A DNA stretch of 64,000 nucleotides, from the NCBI GenBank assembly GCA_963746825.1, contig CAVVCU010000005.1, forward strand, positions 372,001-436,000, written 5' to 3'. This DNA comes from JACVRW01 sp963746825 (GTDB lineage Bacteria; Actinomycetota; Thermoleophilia; Solirubrobacterales; Thermoleophilaceae). The notes under the pieces are model-generated. The model had not been told where the DNA came from. It did no database searches and saw nothing but the letters and a program-made list of their open reading frames with translations. A program made the position numbers and the translations under genes. Below, piece by piece: positions 9,223-16,132 of the stretch (within the stretch, counting starts at the first letter, position 1; each line of letters begins with the position of its first letter).

Positions 9223-9651
9223 ATGATCAAGATCGCCAACGCGCAGCTGTGGGTCCACGACCAGGACGAGGCGCTCGCGTTCTACACCGAGAAGCTGGGC
9301 TTCGAAGTGCAGACCGATGTGACCCTCGCCGAGATGGGCGACTTCCGCTGGCTCACCGTTGGCCCGGCGGGCCAAGACGAGGTTTCGATCGTGCTGATGG
9401 CCATTCCCGGAGCTCCGGTGATGGATGCAGAGACGGGCGACCAGGTGCGCGCGCTCATGGCCAAGGGCTTCGCGGGCACGATCTTCCTCACCACCGAGGA
9501 CTGCCGGGCCTCCTACGAGGAGCTCAAGGGCCGCGGCGTCGAGTTCGTGGACGAGCCCGAGGAGCGCCCCTACGGGATCGACTCCGGGTTCCGCGACCCG
9601 TCGGGCAATCACTTCCGGCTGACCCAGGTTCGCGAGGAAGCGCTGGCCTGA
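9223..9651 (+). CDS. VOC (glyoxalase) family protein
   Basis: A 142-residue VOC protein: it starts ANAQLWVHDQDEALAFYTEK, has a second module around GTIFLTTEDCRASYEELKGR, and ends SGFRDPSGNHFRLTQ. The family includes dioxygenases, glyoxalases and resistance proteins; the usual metal-ligand positions (His, Glu) are only partly recognisable, so no reaction is assigned. AAGGAG at 9211-9216, six bases upstream of the ATG, sets the start. It follows the AraC gene and is probably its target. Confidence 0.82.
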   Translation: MIKIANAQLWVHDQDEALAFYTEKLGFEVQTDVTLAEMGDFRWLTVGPAGQDEVSIVLMAIPGAPVMDAETGDQVRALMAKGFAGTIFLTTEDCRASYEELKGRGVEFVDEPEERPYGIDSGFRDPSGNHFRLTQVREEALA

Positions 9652-9657
9652 GCCGTA

Positions 9658-9717
9658 AACCGCCGGCTGAAGACTTTGGAGGGCCATAGACCCCCAAAGT
9701 CTTCAGCGAAGGCGGTT
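9658..9717 (+). repeat. Large intergenic inverted repeat before dnaE2
   Basis: Outer arms AACCGCC (9658-9664) and GGCGGTT (9711-9717) enclose a perfect 13-bp stem, CTGAAGACTTTGG (9667-9679) with CCAAAGTCTTCAG (9694-9706); the loop can form three more G-C pairs. It fills the gap between a VOC gene and dnaE2. It may be a terminator for the VOC gene or a cruciform near the dnaE2 promoter. There is no T tract on the plus strand. Confidence 0.6.
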
Positions 9718-9726
9718 GTGAGTGTG

Positions 9727-9740
9727 CGAACATGTGTTCG
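9727..9740 (+). promoter_or_regulatory. LexA (SOS) box at dnaE2
   Basis: CGAACATGTGTTCG fits the Gram-positive/actinobacterial LexA site (GAAC-N4-GTTC). The last G is the first base of the GTG start codon chosen for dnaE2, so LexA would cover the transcription start of a leaderless mRNA. The same 13 bases recur at the HNH gene (55363-55376). Confidence 0.85.
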
Positions 9741-12700
9741 TGCCCTACGTCGAGCTCCATTGTCACTCGGCCTTCTCCTTCCTCGATGGGGCGTCGCACC
9801 CGGTGGAGCTCGCGGGTGCGGCGGCCGAGCAGGGCCACTCGGCCCTGGCCCTGACCGATCACGACGGGCTCCACGGGGCCATGGAGATGGCCCAGGCGCT
9901 CAAGCCGCTCGGGGTGAGGCCGATCACCGGCGCCGAGATCACGCTCGACGACGGCAGCCACCTCACCCTCCTGTGCGAGACCCGCGAGGGCTACACCAAC
10001 CTGTGCCGGCTGATCACCGCCTCGCATTGGCATACCCGGCGCTGGGCGCGCGAGGGCTGGTCTGACCCCACCGCCCAGGTCACCGACGGCCGCCGTCCGG
10101 GCCAGGACCCGATCGACGAGGAGCCGAGCGTCTCGCTGGCCGACGTCGAGCGCTGCTCGCAGGGGCTGGTGTGCCTGTCGGGCTGTGCCGGCGACGGCGC
10201 GGTGGCCGCGCGCGTGGAGGCCGGGGACCACCCCGGCGCCGCGGCGGCGGCCCGGCGGCTGCTGGGCATCTTCGGTCCCGATCGCTTTCGCGTGGAGCTC
10301 CAGCGCCCCTTCTGGCGCCATGACCGCCGCCGCAACCGGCTGCTGTCCGAGCTGGCCGAGCGTCTCGGCGTGCCCTGCGTCGCCACCGGCAACGTCCACG
10401 TGCACGCGCGTGAGCGCACCGCGCTGCAGGACGCAATGGTCGCGGTACGCATGGGCGCGACCCTCGACGAGACCGAGCCGCGGCGGCGCGGCAACTCCTC
10501 GCACGTGCTCGCCCCACCCGAGCGCATGGCCGAGCGCTTTCGCGAGCACGAGCGCGCGGTGGAGGAGAGCGGCCTGCTGGCCGAGCGCCTGCGCTTCGAC
10601 CTGACCGAGGACCTGGGCTACCGCTACCCGGGCTCGGAGGATCCCGACGCCGACTCGAAGCTCGCCGAGCTGTGCCGGCTCAAGGTCGAGGAGCGCTATC
10701 CCGGCCGCGCCGACGCCCAGGCGCGCCTGGAGGAGGAGCTGCGCGTGATCCGCCATCTCGGCCTGTCGGGCTTCTTCCTGCTGCACCGCGACATGCTCGA
10801 GCTGGCGCGCGAGGTGGCCTGCGAGGTGCGTGGGCCGGAGTCCGCGCGGCGCCTGCTGCCGCCGGGGAGGGGGCGGGGCTCGAGCGTGTCCTCGGTCGTC
10901 TGTTACCTCACCGGCCTCTCCCACATCGACCCGATCGCCAACGAGCTGCTGCTGGGCCGCTTTCTCAACGACGAGATCACCTCGCTGCCCGACATCGACC
11001 TCGACTTCCCGCGCGACATCCGCGACGTCCTGATCCCCCGCGTGCACGACCGCTACGGGCGCGACCGCTGCGCGCTGGTGGCCGCCTACTCGACCTTCCA
11101 GGTGCGCTCGGCGGTGCGCGACTTCGCCAAGGCGCTCGGCCTGCCGCCCGGGGAGATCGAGCGCCTGGCCCGGGCGGTCGACCCCTGGAAGGACCGCAAC
11201 GACATCGAGGAGGAGGTGCCCCAGCGCGACCGGCGCGGGCAGCGCTCGCCGCGCTGGGACGCCCTCGTCAAGCTGGCCCGCGACGCCTGGGGCCTGCCGC
11301 GCCACTGCTCCCAGCACCCGGGCGGGATGGTCATCTCCACCCAGCCCCTGATCGACCTCTGCCCGGTGCAGCCGGCCTCGATGGAGGGCCGCCAGATGGT
11401 CCAGTGGGACAAGGACTCCTGCGGCGACGCCGGCTTTCTCAAGATCGACCTGCTCGGCCTGGGGATGCTCTCCGCCGTCGAGCGCTGCGTGGTGGAGATC
11501 GAACGCGTGCGCGGCGAGAGCATCGACCTGTCGCGCATCCCCTACGACGACCCCGAGGTCTACGACCGCATCCAGGACGCGGAGACGATGGGGGTCTTCC
11601 AGATCGAGTCGCGTGCACAGATGCAGATGCTCAAGCGCACGCGCCCCGAGAACCTCGACGACATCACCGTTCAGGTGGCGCTGGTGCGCCCGGGGCCGAT
11701 CGTGGGCGGCGCGGTGCATCCCTACATCGAGCGGCGCAAGGCCCTGCGGGCCGACCCGAATTTCAAGGTGCCCTATGAGCATCCGATGCTGGAGCCGGTG
11801 CTGCGCGACACGCTGGGCACGATCGTCTTCCAGGACCAGGTGCTCGAGGTGGCGATGGCCTTCGCCGGCTTTCGCGCCGGCGAGGCCGAAGGGTTGCGGC
11901 GAGCGATGAGCCGCAAGCGCTCGGAGGCCGCTCTGCGCGCCTACGAGGAGAAGTTCCTGGCCGGCGCGGTCGAGCGCGGCGCCGCGCCCGAGTCGGCCGA
12001 GCGGGTCTGGAGCCAGATCGTGGGCTTCGCCGGCTTCGGCTTTCCCAAGGCCCACTCGGCCGCGTTCGGCCTGCTGGCCTATCAGTCCACCTGGCTGCGC
12101 GTGCACTACCACCCCGAGTTCCTCTGTGCGCTGCTCAACGAGCAGCCGATGGGCTTCTATCCGCCCGACTCGCTGGTGCACGAGGCCCAGCGCGTGGGAG
12201 TGGAGGTGCGGGCGCCGTGCGTGGTGGCGAGCAAAGCGCACTGCGTCGTCGAGGGGGATGCGGTGCGCCTCGGCCTGGGCTACGTCAACGGCGTGCGCGA
12301 GCAGGAGATCCGCGCGCTGGCCGCCGAGCGCGACGAGGGCGGGCCGTGGCGCTCGCTGGGCGACCTGGCCGGCCGCTCGGGCGCCTCGGCGGAGACGCTG
12401 GGCAAGCTGGCCTGGGCGGGCGCGTGCGACGAGCTGGCCGAGGGCCCGCCGGCGGGGCGGCGGCGGCAGGCGCTGTGGATGCTCGGGGTGGCGGTGCCCG
12501 GCGTGCCCGTGGGAGCCCACGGCACGCAGCTGGCGCTGCCGCTCGAGCCCCACGCGGGGCCGGAGCTGCGCGCGCTGTCGGCCTGGGAGCGGATGCTGGC
12601 CGACTACGGCTCGACCGGGGTGACCCTGCGCGAGCACCCGCTCGAGCTGATGCGCCCCGGCCTGCCCTCCGACCTGCGCACGAGCGCGGAGCTCGAGATC

Positions 12701-13108
12701 GGACAGCACGGGCGCCGGGTGCGGGTGGCCGGCCTGGTGATCGCGCGCCAGCGCCCGGCCACCGCGAAGGGCGTGACCTTCATGTTGCTCGAGGACGAGC
12801 TGGGCACGCTGAACCTGATCGTCCCCCCGCCGATCCACGAGCGCTTTCGCCTGGCCGTGCGCTCCGAGCCGCTGGTGCTGGCCACGGGTCGCCTGGAGCA
12901 GCGCGAGGGCACCACCAACGTGCTGGTCGACCACATCGAGCGCCTGGAGCGCCCCGACCTGCCCGCGGCGAAGGTCAAGCACATCGAGCCGCGCCGGGCG
13001 TGGAGCACCGACTACGGGCAGGCCGACGCTTCGCACCCCTTCGCCGAGGAAGGCGATCTACGTGCGGTGGCTCCCGCGGGGCACTCCTTCGGCCGCCGCG
13101 GCCGCTAG
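9740..13108 (+). CDS. dnaE2: Error-prone DNA polymerase III alpha subunit DnaE2
   Basis: A protein of about 1,122 residues that copies damaged DNA during the SOS response together with ImuB. N-terminal PHP domain (LHCHSAFSFLDGASHP, ALALTDHDGLHG); polymerase core with the catalytic acidic cluster PDIDLD at about 417-422 and the third Asp in LKIDLLGLGML; CSQHPGGMVIS typical of the DnaE2/ImuC branch; and a C-terminal OB-fold (VRVAGLVIARQR...GTLNLIVPP). An earlier in-frame GTG (9722) would put the LexA box inside the gene, so I prefer GTG 9740, giving MPYVELHCHS. It is separated from imuB by eight genes. Confidence 0.95.
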   Translation: MPYVELHCHSAFSFLDGASHPVELAGAAAEQGHSALALTDHDGLHGAMEMAQALKPLGVRPITGAEITLDDGSHLTLLCETREGYTNLCRLITASHWHTRRWAREGWSDPTAQVTDGRRPGQDPIDEEPSVSLADVERCSQGLVCLSGCAGDGAVAARVEAGDHPGAAAAARRLLGIFGPDRFRVELQRPFWRHDRRRNRLLSELAERLGVPCVATGNVHVHARERTALQDAMVAVRMGATLDETEPRRRGNSSHVLAPPERMAERFREHERAVEESGLLAERLRFDLTEDLGYRYPGSEDPDADSKLAELCRLKVEERYPGRADAQARLEEELRVIRHLGLSGFFLLHRDMLELAREVACEVRGPESARRLLPPGRGRGSSVSSVVCYLTGLSHIDPIANELLLGRFLNDEITSLPDIDLDFPRDIRDVLIPRVHDRYGRDRCALVAAYSTFQVRSAVRDFAKALGLPPGEIERLARAVDPWKDRNDIEEEVPQRDRRGQRSPRWDALVKLARDAWGLPRHCSQHPGGMVISTQPLIDLCPVQPASMEGRQMVQWDKDSCGDAGFLKIDLLGLGMLSAVERCVVEIERVRGESIDLSRIPYDDPEVYDRIQDAETMGVFQIESRAQMQMLKRTRPENLDDITVQVALVRPGPIVGGAVHPYIERRKALRADPNFKVPYEHPMLEPVLRDTLGTIVFQDQVLEVAMAFAGFRAGEAEGLRRAMSRKRSEAALRAYEEKFLAGAVERGAAPESAERVWSQIVGFAGFGFPKAHSAAFGLLAYQSTWLRVHYHPEFLCALLNEQPMGFYPPDSLVHEAQRVGVEVRAPCVVASKAHCVVEGDAVRLGLGYVNGVREQEIRALAAERDEGGPWRSLGDLAGRSGASAETLGKLAWAGACDELAEGPPAGRRRQALWMLGVAVPGVPVGAHGTQLALPLEPHAGPELRALSAWERMLADYGSTGVTLREHPLELMRPGLPSDLRTSAELEIGQHGRRVRVAGLVIARQRPATAKGVTFMLLEDELGTLNLIVPPPIHERFRLAVRSEPLVLATGRLEQREGTTNVLVDHIERLERPDLPAAKVKHIEPRRAWSTDYGQADASHPFAEEGDLRAVAPAGHSFGRRGR

Positions 13109-14094
13109 GACGCCGAAAGCTCGCGCGGCGACCGCGCGAGCCCGTGCGTCGCGCGCTCGAACTCCCGCAACGCGTCGCGTTTCTCAATGCCTCCCACGTA
13201 CTCCGCCGGCACTTCGTGCCCCCGTGTCACTCGGTGGCACGGAACGAGGATCGCCAGCGGGTTGGCGCCCAGGATCTGCCCGATCTCCTGTGCCCCGGTC
13301 GAGGGATCGAGACCGTCGTAGGAGACGTCCTCCGCGCAGGGAATGGTCATGGCGGCGCGCAGTGTCCCTGCGCCGGTGAGGCTGGCCCAGTCGATCGCGC
13401 AATCGCCGGGCTGGCCGCCGGCGAAGTACGCGGCTATCGCCTTTTTCGCGGCGGCGATCTGTCCGCGGGCGGCGCGGGTGCCCCGCCGGGCGCGGATCGC
13501 GTCCTCGAGCGCCGGGACGTCGGCATGGCTGTCGAAGACGACGCGCACCACTCCGTCGGGCGTCGCGCCGAGCGCGAGCGTGCCCACCGGCGTGCCGACG
13601 GTCGTGGCGGCGACGCTCGCGGGCAGCTCGGACGACGGCCGGTTGCGGGCGCGCCTCGCGCCGGCTCGCAGGCCCTTGTCGTAGGCCACGCATGCGGCGC
13701 AGATTCCCTCTGCGGTCACCGCCACGTGCTCAACTACGAAGCTCTTATCCGTGAGGCTCTCGGTCGCCGGCTCGGGGATCTCGATGTCGAACATCCTCAT
13801 GCACAGCCGACAGCGGAAGTGGTGGTGCGGGTTGGTGTTCGTCTCGTAGCGCACCGGCTCCGGGCTGCCGAGAGCACCGAGGATCCCCAGCTCCGTCAGC
13901 TCGGCGAGGGTCGCATAGACGGTCCCGCGGCCCAACTCCGGAACAACGGCCGCCGCCCGTGCGTGGATCTCGTCGGCGGACAGGTGCTCGGCGGGCCCGT
14001 TCGAGAACGCGCCGAGGATGGCCCGCCGCTGGGGGGTCACCCGCAGGCCGCGCGCACGCAGCAGTTCGCCGTAGTCCTGCTCGACCGTCATCAC
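13105..14094 (-). CDS. Fusion of a Fur/PerR-like regulator and O6-alkylguanine-DNA alkyltransferase (Ogt)
   Basis: A 329-residue two-domain protein. Residues 1-150 are a Fur-family repressor with winged helix RVTPQRRAILGAF. Candidate regulatory metal ligands are H37, E84, H90, H92 and D103 (PerR: H37, D85, H91, H93, D104), and the zinc pairs are C95/C98 and C132/C135. Asp at 103 is the PerR-type, peroxide-sensing choice. Residues about 160-329 are a complete Ogt domain with active-site PCHRV (Cys286), ending in an ERKR-like helix. Ogt removes alkyl groups from guanine. The gene is divergent from a manganese catalase and convergent with dnaE2 (4-bp overlap). GTG 14094 or ATG 14091 may start it. 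I do not know of a characterised protein of this architecture. Confidence 0.88.
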   Translation of the reverse strand: MMTVEQDYGELLRARGLRVTPQRRAILGAFSNGPAEHLSADEIHARAAAVVPELGRGTVYATLAELTELGILGALGSPEPVRYETNTNPHHHFRCRLCMRMFDIEIPEPATESLTDKSFVVEHVAVTAEGICAACVAYDKGLRAGARRARNRPSSELPASVAATTVGTPVGTLALGATPDGVVRVVFDSHADVPALEDAIRARRGTRAARGQIAAAKKAIAAYFAGGQPGDCAIDWASLTGAGTLRAAMTIPCAEDVSYDGLDPSTGAQEIGQILGANPLAILVPCHRVTRGHEVPAEYVGGIEKRDALREFERATHGLARSPRELSAS

Positions 14095-14131
14095 CCCATG
14101 TTTACCTATCCAACTCTCGGGCAGTCGGTCC

Positions 14132-14143
14132 TAGTCAAGACTA
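14132..14143 (+). promoter_or_regulatory. Candidate Fur/PerR operator between the fusion gene and Mn catalase
   Basis: TAGTC-AA-GACTA is a perfect inverted repeat in the 73-bp divergent intergenic region, flanked by a direct repeat GTCCTAG (14128-14134, 14145-14151). It is the only clear symmetric element between the two genes, making it the likely binding site of the Fur-like protein. The assignment is by position only. Confidence 0.45.
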
Positions 14144-14167
14144 CGTCCTAGATAGGAGCACGCCAAG

Positions 14168-15142
14168 ATGATCCTGCGTATCGACCGACTCCAGACCGAG
14201 CTGCCCCCGCCATCGACTCCCGACCCCGCCGGCGCCGCCGCCGTACAGGAGCTGCTGGGCGGCAAGTTCGGCGAGATGTCGACCTTCATGAACTACACCT
14301 ACCAGTCGTTCAACTTCCGCGCTCGGCAGAAGGCACGCCCCTTCTTCGACCTGGTCGCCAACATCGCCGCCGAGGAGTTCGGGCACATCGAGCTCGTCGC
14401 GACCACGATCAACACGATGCTCACCGGTGCGGGTGAAAAGAACGCCCTCCCCGCCGCGGGCGACCTCCTCAACCCGCAGCATTTCATCTCGGGTGGAGCG
14501 GCCGCGCTCGTGCAGGATTCGAACGGCAAGCCCTGGAACGGCGACTACGTCACGTCGACGGGCGATCTCGTCGAGGACCTCACCCACAACTTCTTTCTCG
14601 AGACCGGCGCGCGCAACAACAAGCTCAAGGTCTACGAGATGGTCGACCACCCGGCGGCGCGGGCGCTGACGGGGTACCTGCTCGTGCGCGGCGGCGTCCA
14701 CCAGGTGGCCTACGCGCGGGCGGTAGAGCGGCTCACGGGCGCGGACCTCTCGAAGATGTTCCCCTCGCCGCGGATCCCGACGGACACCATTCCCGAGTGC
14801 CAGCCGCACATCCAGAAGGGCGAGCACCTGAAGCTCTACCGCTTCTCGCCCGGTGACTATCTCGAGCTCGCGGCGGTCTTCAACGGGGCGCACCCCGAGA
14901 CAGGCGAGGACCTCGAGGTCGTCGACGAGGCGCCCGAGGGCACCCCGCCGTTTGATCTGCCTGCCCAGGAGGGCGTCTTCGCTCCGGACTACGCGCCGGA
15001 GGAGATCGCGGACATCGCCCGGCGGCTGCGCAACGCGGCCGGCCTGTCCGATGAGCCCACCGGTGTGGTGGCCAACGATACGAACGGCGTCGTCGGCAAG
15101 GTCAAGGACGTCGTCGAGGGCGCCAAGGACGCCGTCTCCTAG
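14168..15142 (+). CDS. Manganese-containing (non-heme) catalase
   Basis: A 324-residue protein that disproportionates hydrogen peroxide at a dimanganese centre. Ligands by motif: E36 in GGKFGEMSTF, E70 and H73 in AAEEFGHIELV, E145 in FFLETGAR and H178 in RGGVHQVAYAR. This is the complete five-ligand set of the family. The C-terminal extension after about residue 270 is low-complexity and Val/Asp/Lys-rich. AGGAG (14154-14158) lies nine bases before the ATG. It is divergent from the Fur-Ogt gene, its likely regulator, and leads an operon with the next gene two bases downstream. Confidence 0.92.
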   Translation: MILRIDRLQTELPPPSTPDPAGAAAVQELLGGKFGEMSTFMNYTYQSFNFRARQKARPFFDLVANIAAEEFGHIELVATTINTMLTGAGEKNALPAAGDLLNPQHFISGGAAALVQDSNGKPWNGDYVTSTGDLVEDLTHNFFLETGARNNKLKVYEMVDHPAARALTGYLLVRGGVHQVAYARAVERLTGADLSKMFPSPRIPTDTIPECQPHIQKGEHLKLYRFSPGDYLELAAVFNGAHPETGEDLEVVDEAPEGTPPFDLPAQEGVFAPDYAPEEIADIARRLRNAAGLSDEPTGVVANDTNGVVGKVKDVVEGAKDAVS

Positions 15143-15144
15143 CC

Positions 15145-15639
15145 ATGGCCACCCTCTCAAACCTCGAGAGCAAGCTGGCCGAGGTGCTCGGCCTTGCAAT
15201 GGCCGCCCAGGATGCCGCGCAGGAGGTGCGCGGCATGCTGGGCTCCGAGCACGAGCCGCTGGCCAAGAAGCTCGCACAGGCGCGCGAGGATGCCCGCGAG
15301 ACCCAGCGCCGCTGCACGGCACTGGCCTCATCGTTCAAGGGCAAGAAGACGGCGATCCTCGACGAGGCTCGCGCGGTCAAGCGGGAAGCCACGGAGATGC
15401 GCCACGCCTATCTCGCCGACGAGGACGACCCGCTCGACGGGTTCGAGTTCCTCACGATGGCCGAGGCGGGCGAGGTCGGCCACTGGTCGATCGTCGCCAA
15501 GCTGAACGAGCGGGCCGGCATCGACGAGTTGCGCAAGCTCACCGACTGGGCGCTGCCGATCCAGCAGCGCCATTTCCAAGAGGTGCTTGACGGCTCCCTG
15601 AAGCTGGCGGCCGAAGAGGACCCGAACGAGGAGGCGTAG
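15145..15639 (+). CDS. Uncharacterised helical protein, catalase partner
   Basis: A 164-residue, charged, almost wholly helical protein. An N-terminal coiled-coil-like region (about 5-85: LESKLAEVLGLAMAAQ, then an EDARETQRR segment) precedes a motif EAGEVGHWSIVAKL with Glu and His spaced as in ferritin-like or DUF892 helices (E-x-x-H), and IQQRHFQEVLDG near the end. It may be a ferritin-like carrier or an accessory of the Mn catalase, which ends two bases upstream. No signal peptide or membrane segment. Function not known. Confidence 0.75.
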   Translation: MATLSNLESKLAEVLGLAMAAQDAAQEVRGMLGSEHEPLAKKLAQAREDARETQRRCTALASSFKGKKTAILDEARAVKREATEMRHAYLADEDDPLDGFEFLTMAEAGEVGHWSIVAKLNERAGIDELRKLTDWALPIQQRHFQEVLDGSLKLAAEEDPNEEA

Positions 15640-15667
15640 CGCGAGGACAAGCGGGTAGCGGTGCATC

Positions 15668-16132
15668 GTGGCAACCACCGAAAGGTTCATGCCCGTGCCG
15701 CCCGAGACGGTGTGGGACGTGCTGGCCAGTCCAGGTGGCTACGGCTATTGGGTCGTCGGCTCGAAGCTGATCCGTGACGCCGACCCCGACTGGCCCGCCC
15801 CGGACTCGAAGTTTCATCACACGATCGGGTTCGGGCCCTTCACGGTGAGCGATCACACGGTGTCGCTCGAGGCGCGCCGCCCTGACCTGCTGCGCATCCG
15901 CGCGAAGGCCCGTCCGTTCGGTACCGCACGCGTGACGCTGACGATGACCCCTCGCGACGGTGGCACCGTGGTTCGCATGACCGAGAACCCCGACGGGGTC
16001 ACCGCGTTCCTCGCGTTCAGCCCGCTCGTGCAGCTCTCAACGCCCGGCCGCAACGCGGAGTCGCTGATGCGCCTCGAGGACCTTGCCCTGCGCAAGGCTG
16101 CCCAGCAAGGCAAGAATCCGTCCTCGGCATGA
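15668..16132 (+). CDS. SRPBCC (START-like) family protein
   Basis: A 154-residue helix-grip protein: it opens with ERFMPVPPETVWDVLASPGG, followed by the long beta-sheet (FHHTIGFGPFTVSDHTVSLE) and a closing helix. These proteins bind hydrophobic ligands in a cavity; no catalytic role can be read out. The start is GTG. The stop overlaps the ATG of the FAD-Rieske gene (ATGA), so the two are co-translated and may share a substrate. Third gene of the catalase operon. Confidence 0.8.
   Translation: MATTERFMPVPPETVWDVLASPGGYGYWVVGSKLIRDADPDWPAPDSKFHHTIGFGPFTVSDHTVSLEARRPDLLRIRAKARPFGTARVTLTMTPRDGGTVVRMTENPDGVTAFLAFSPLVQLSTPGRNAESLMRLEDLALRKAAQQGKNPSSA

Noticed and set aside
9524..13036. A 1,170-codon open frame antisense to dnaE2
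   Set aside because: The high GC content produces long shadow frames; its translation is Arg/His/Gly/Leu-rich with no domain, and the opposite strand carries all DnaE2 motifs.
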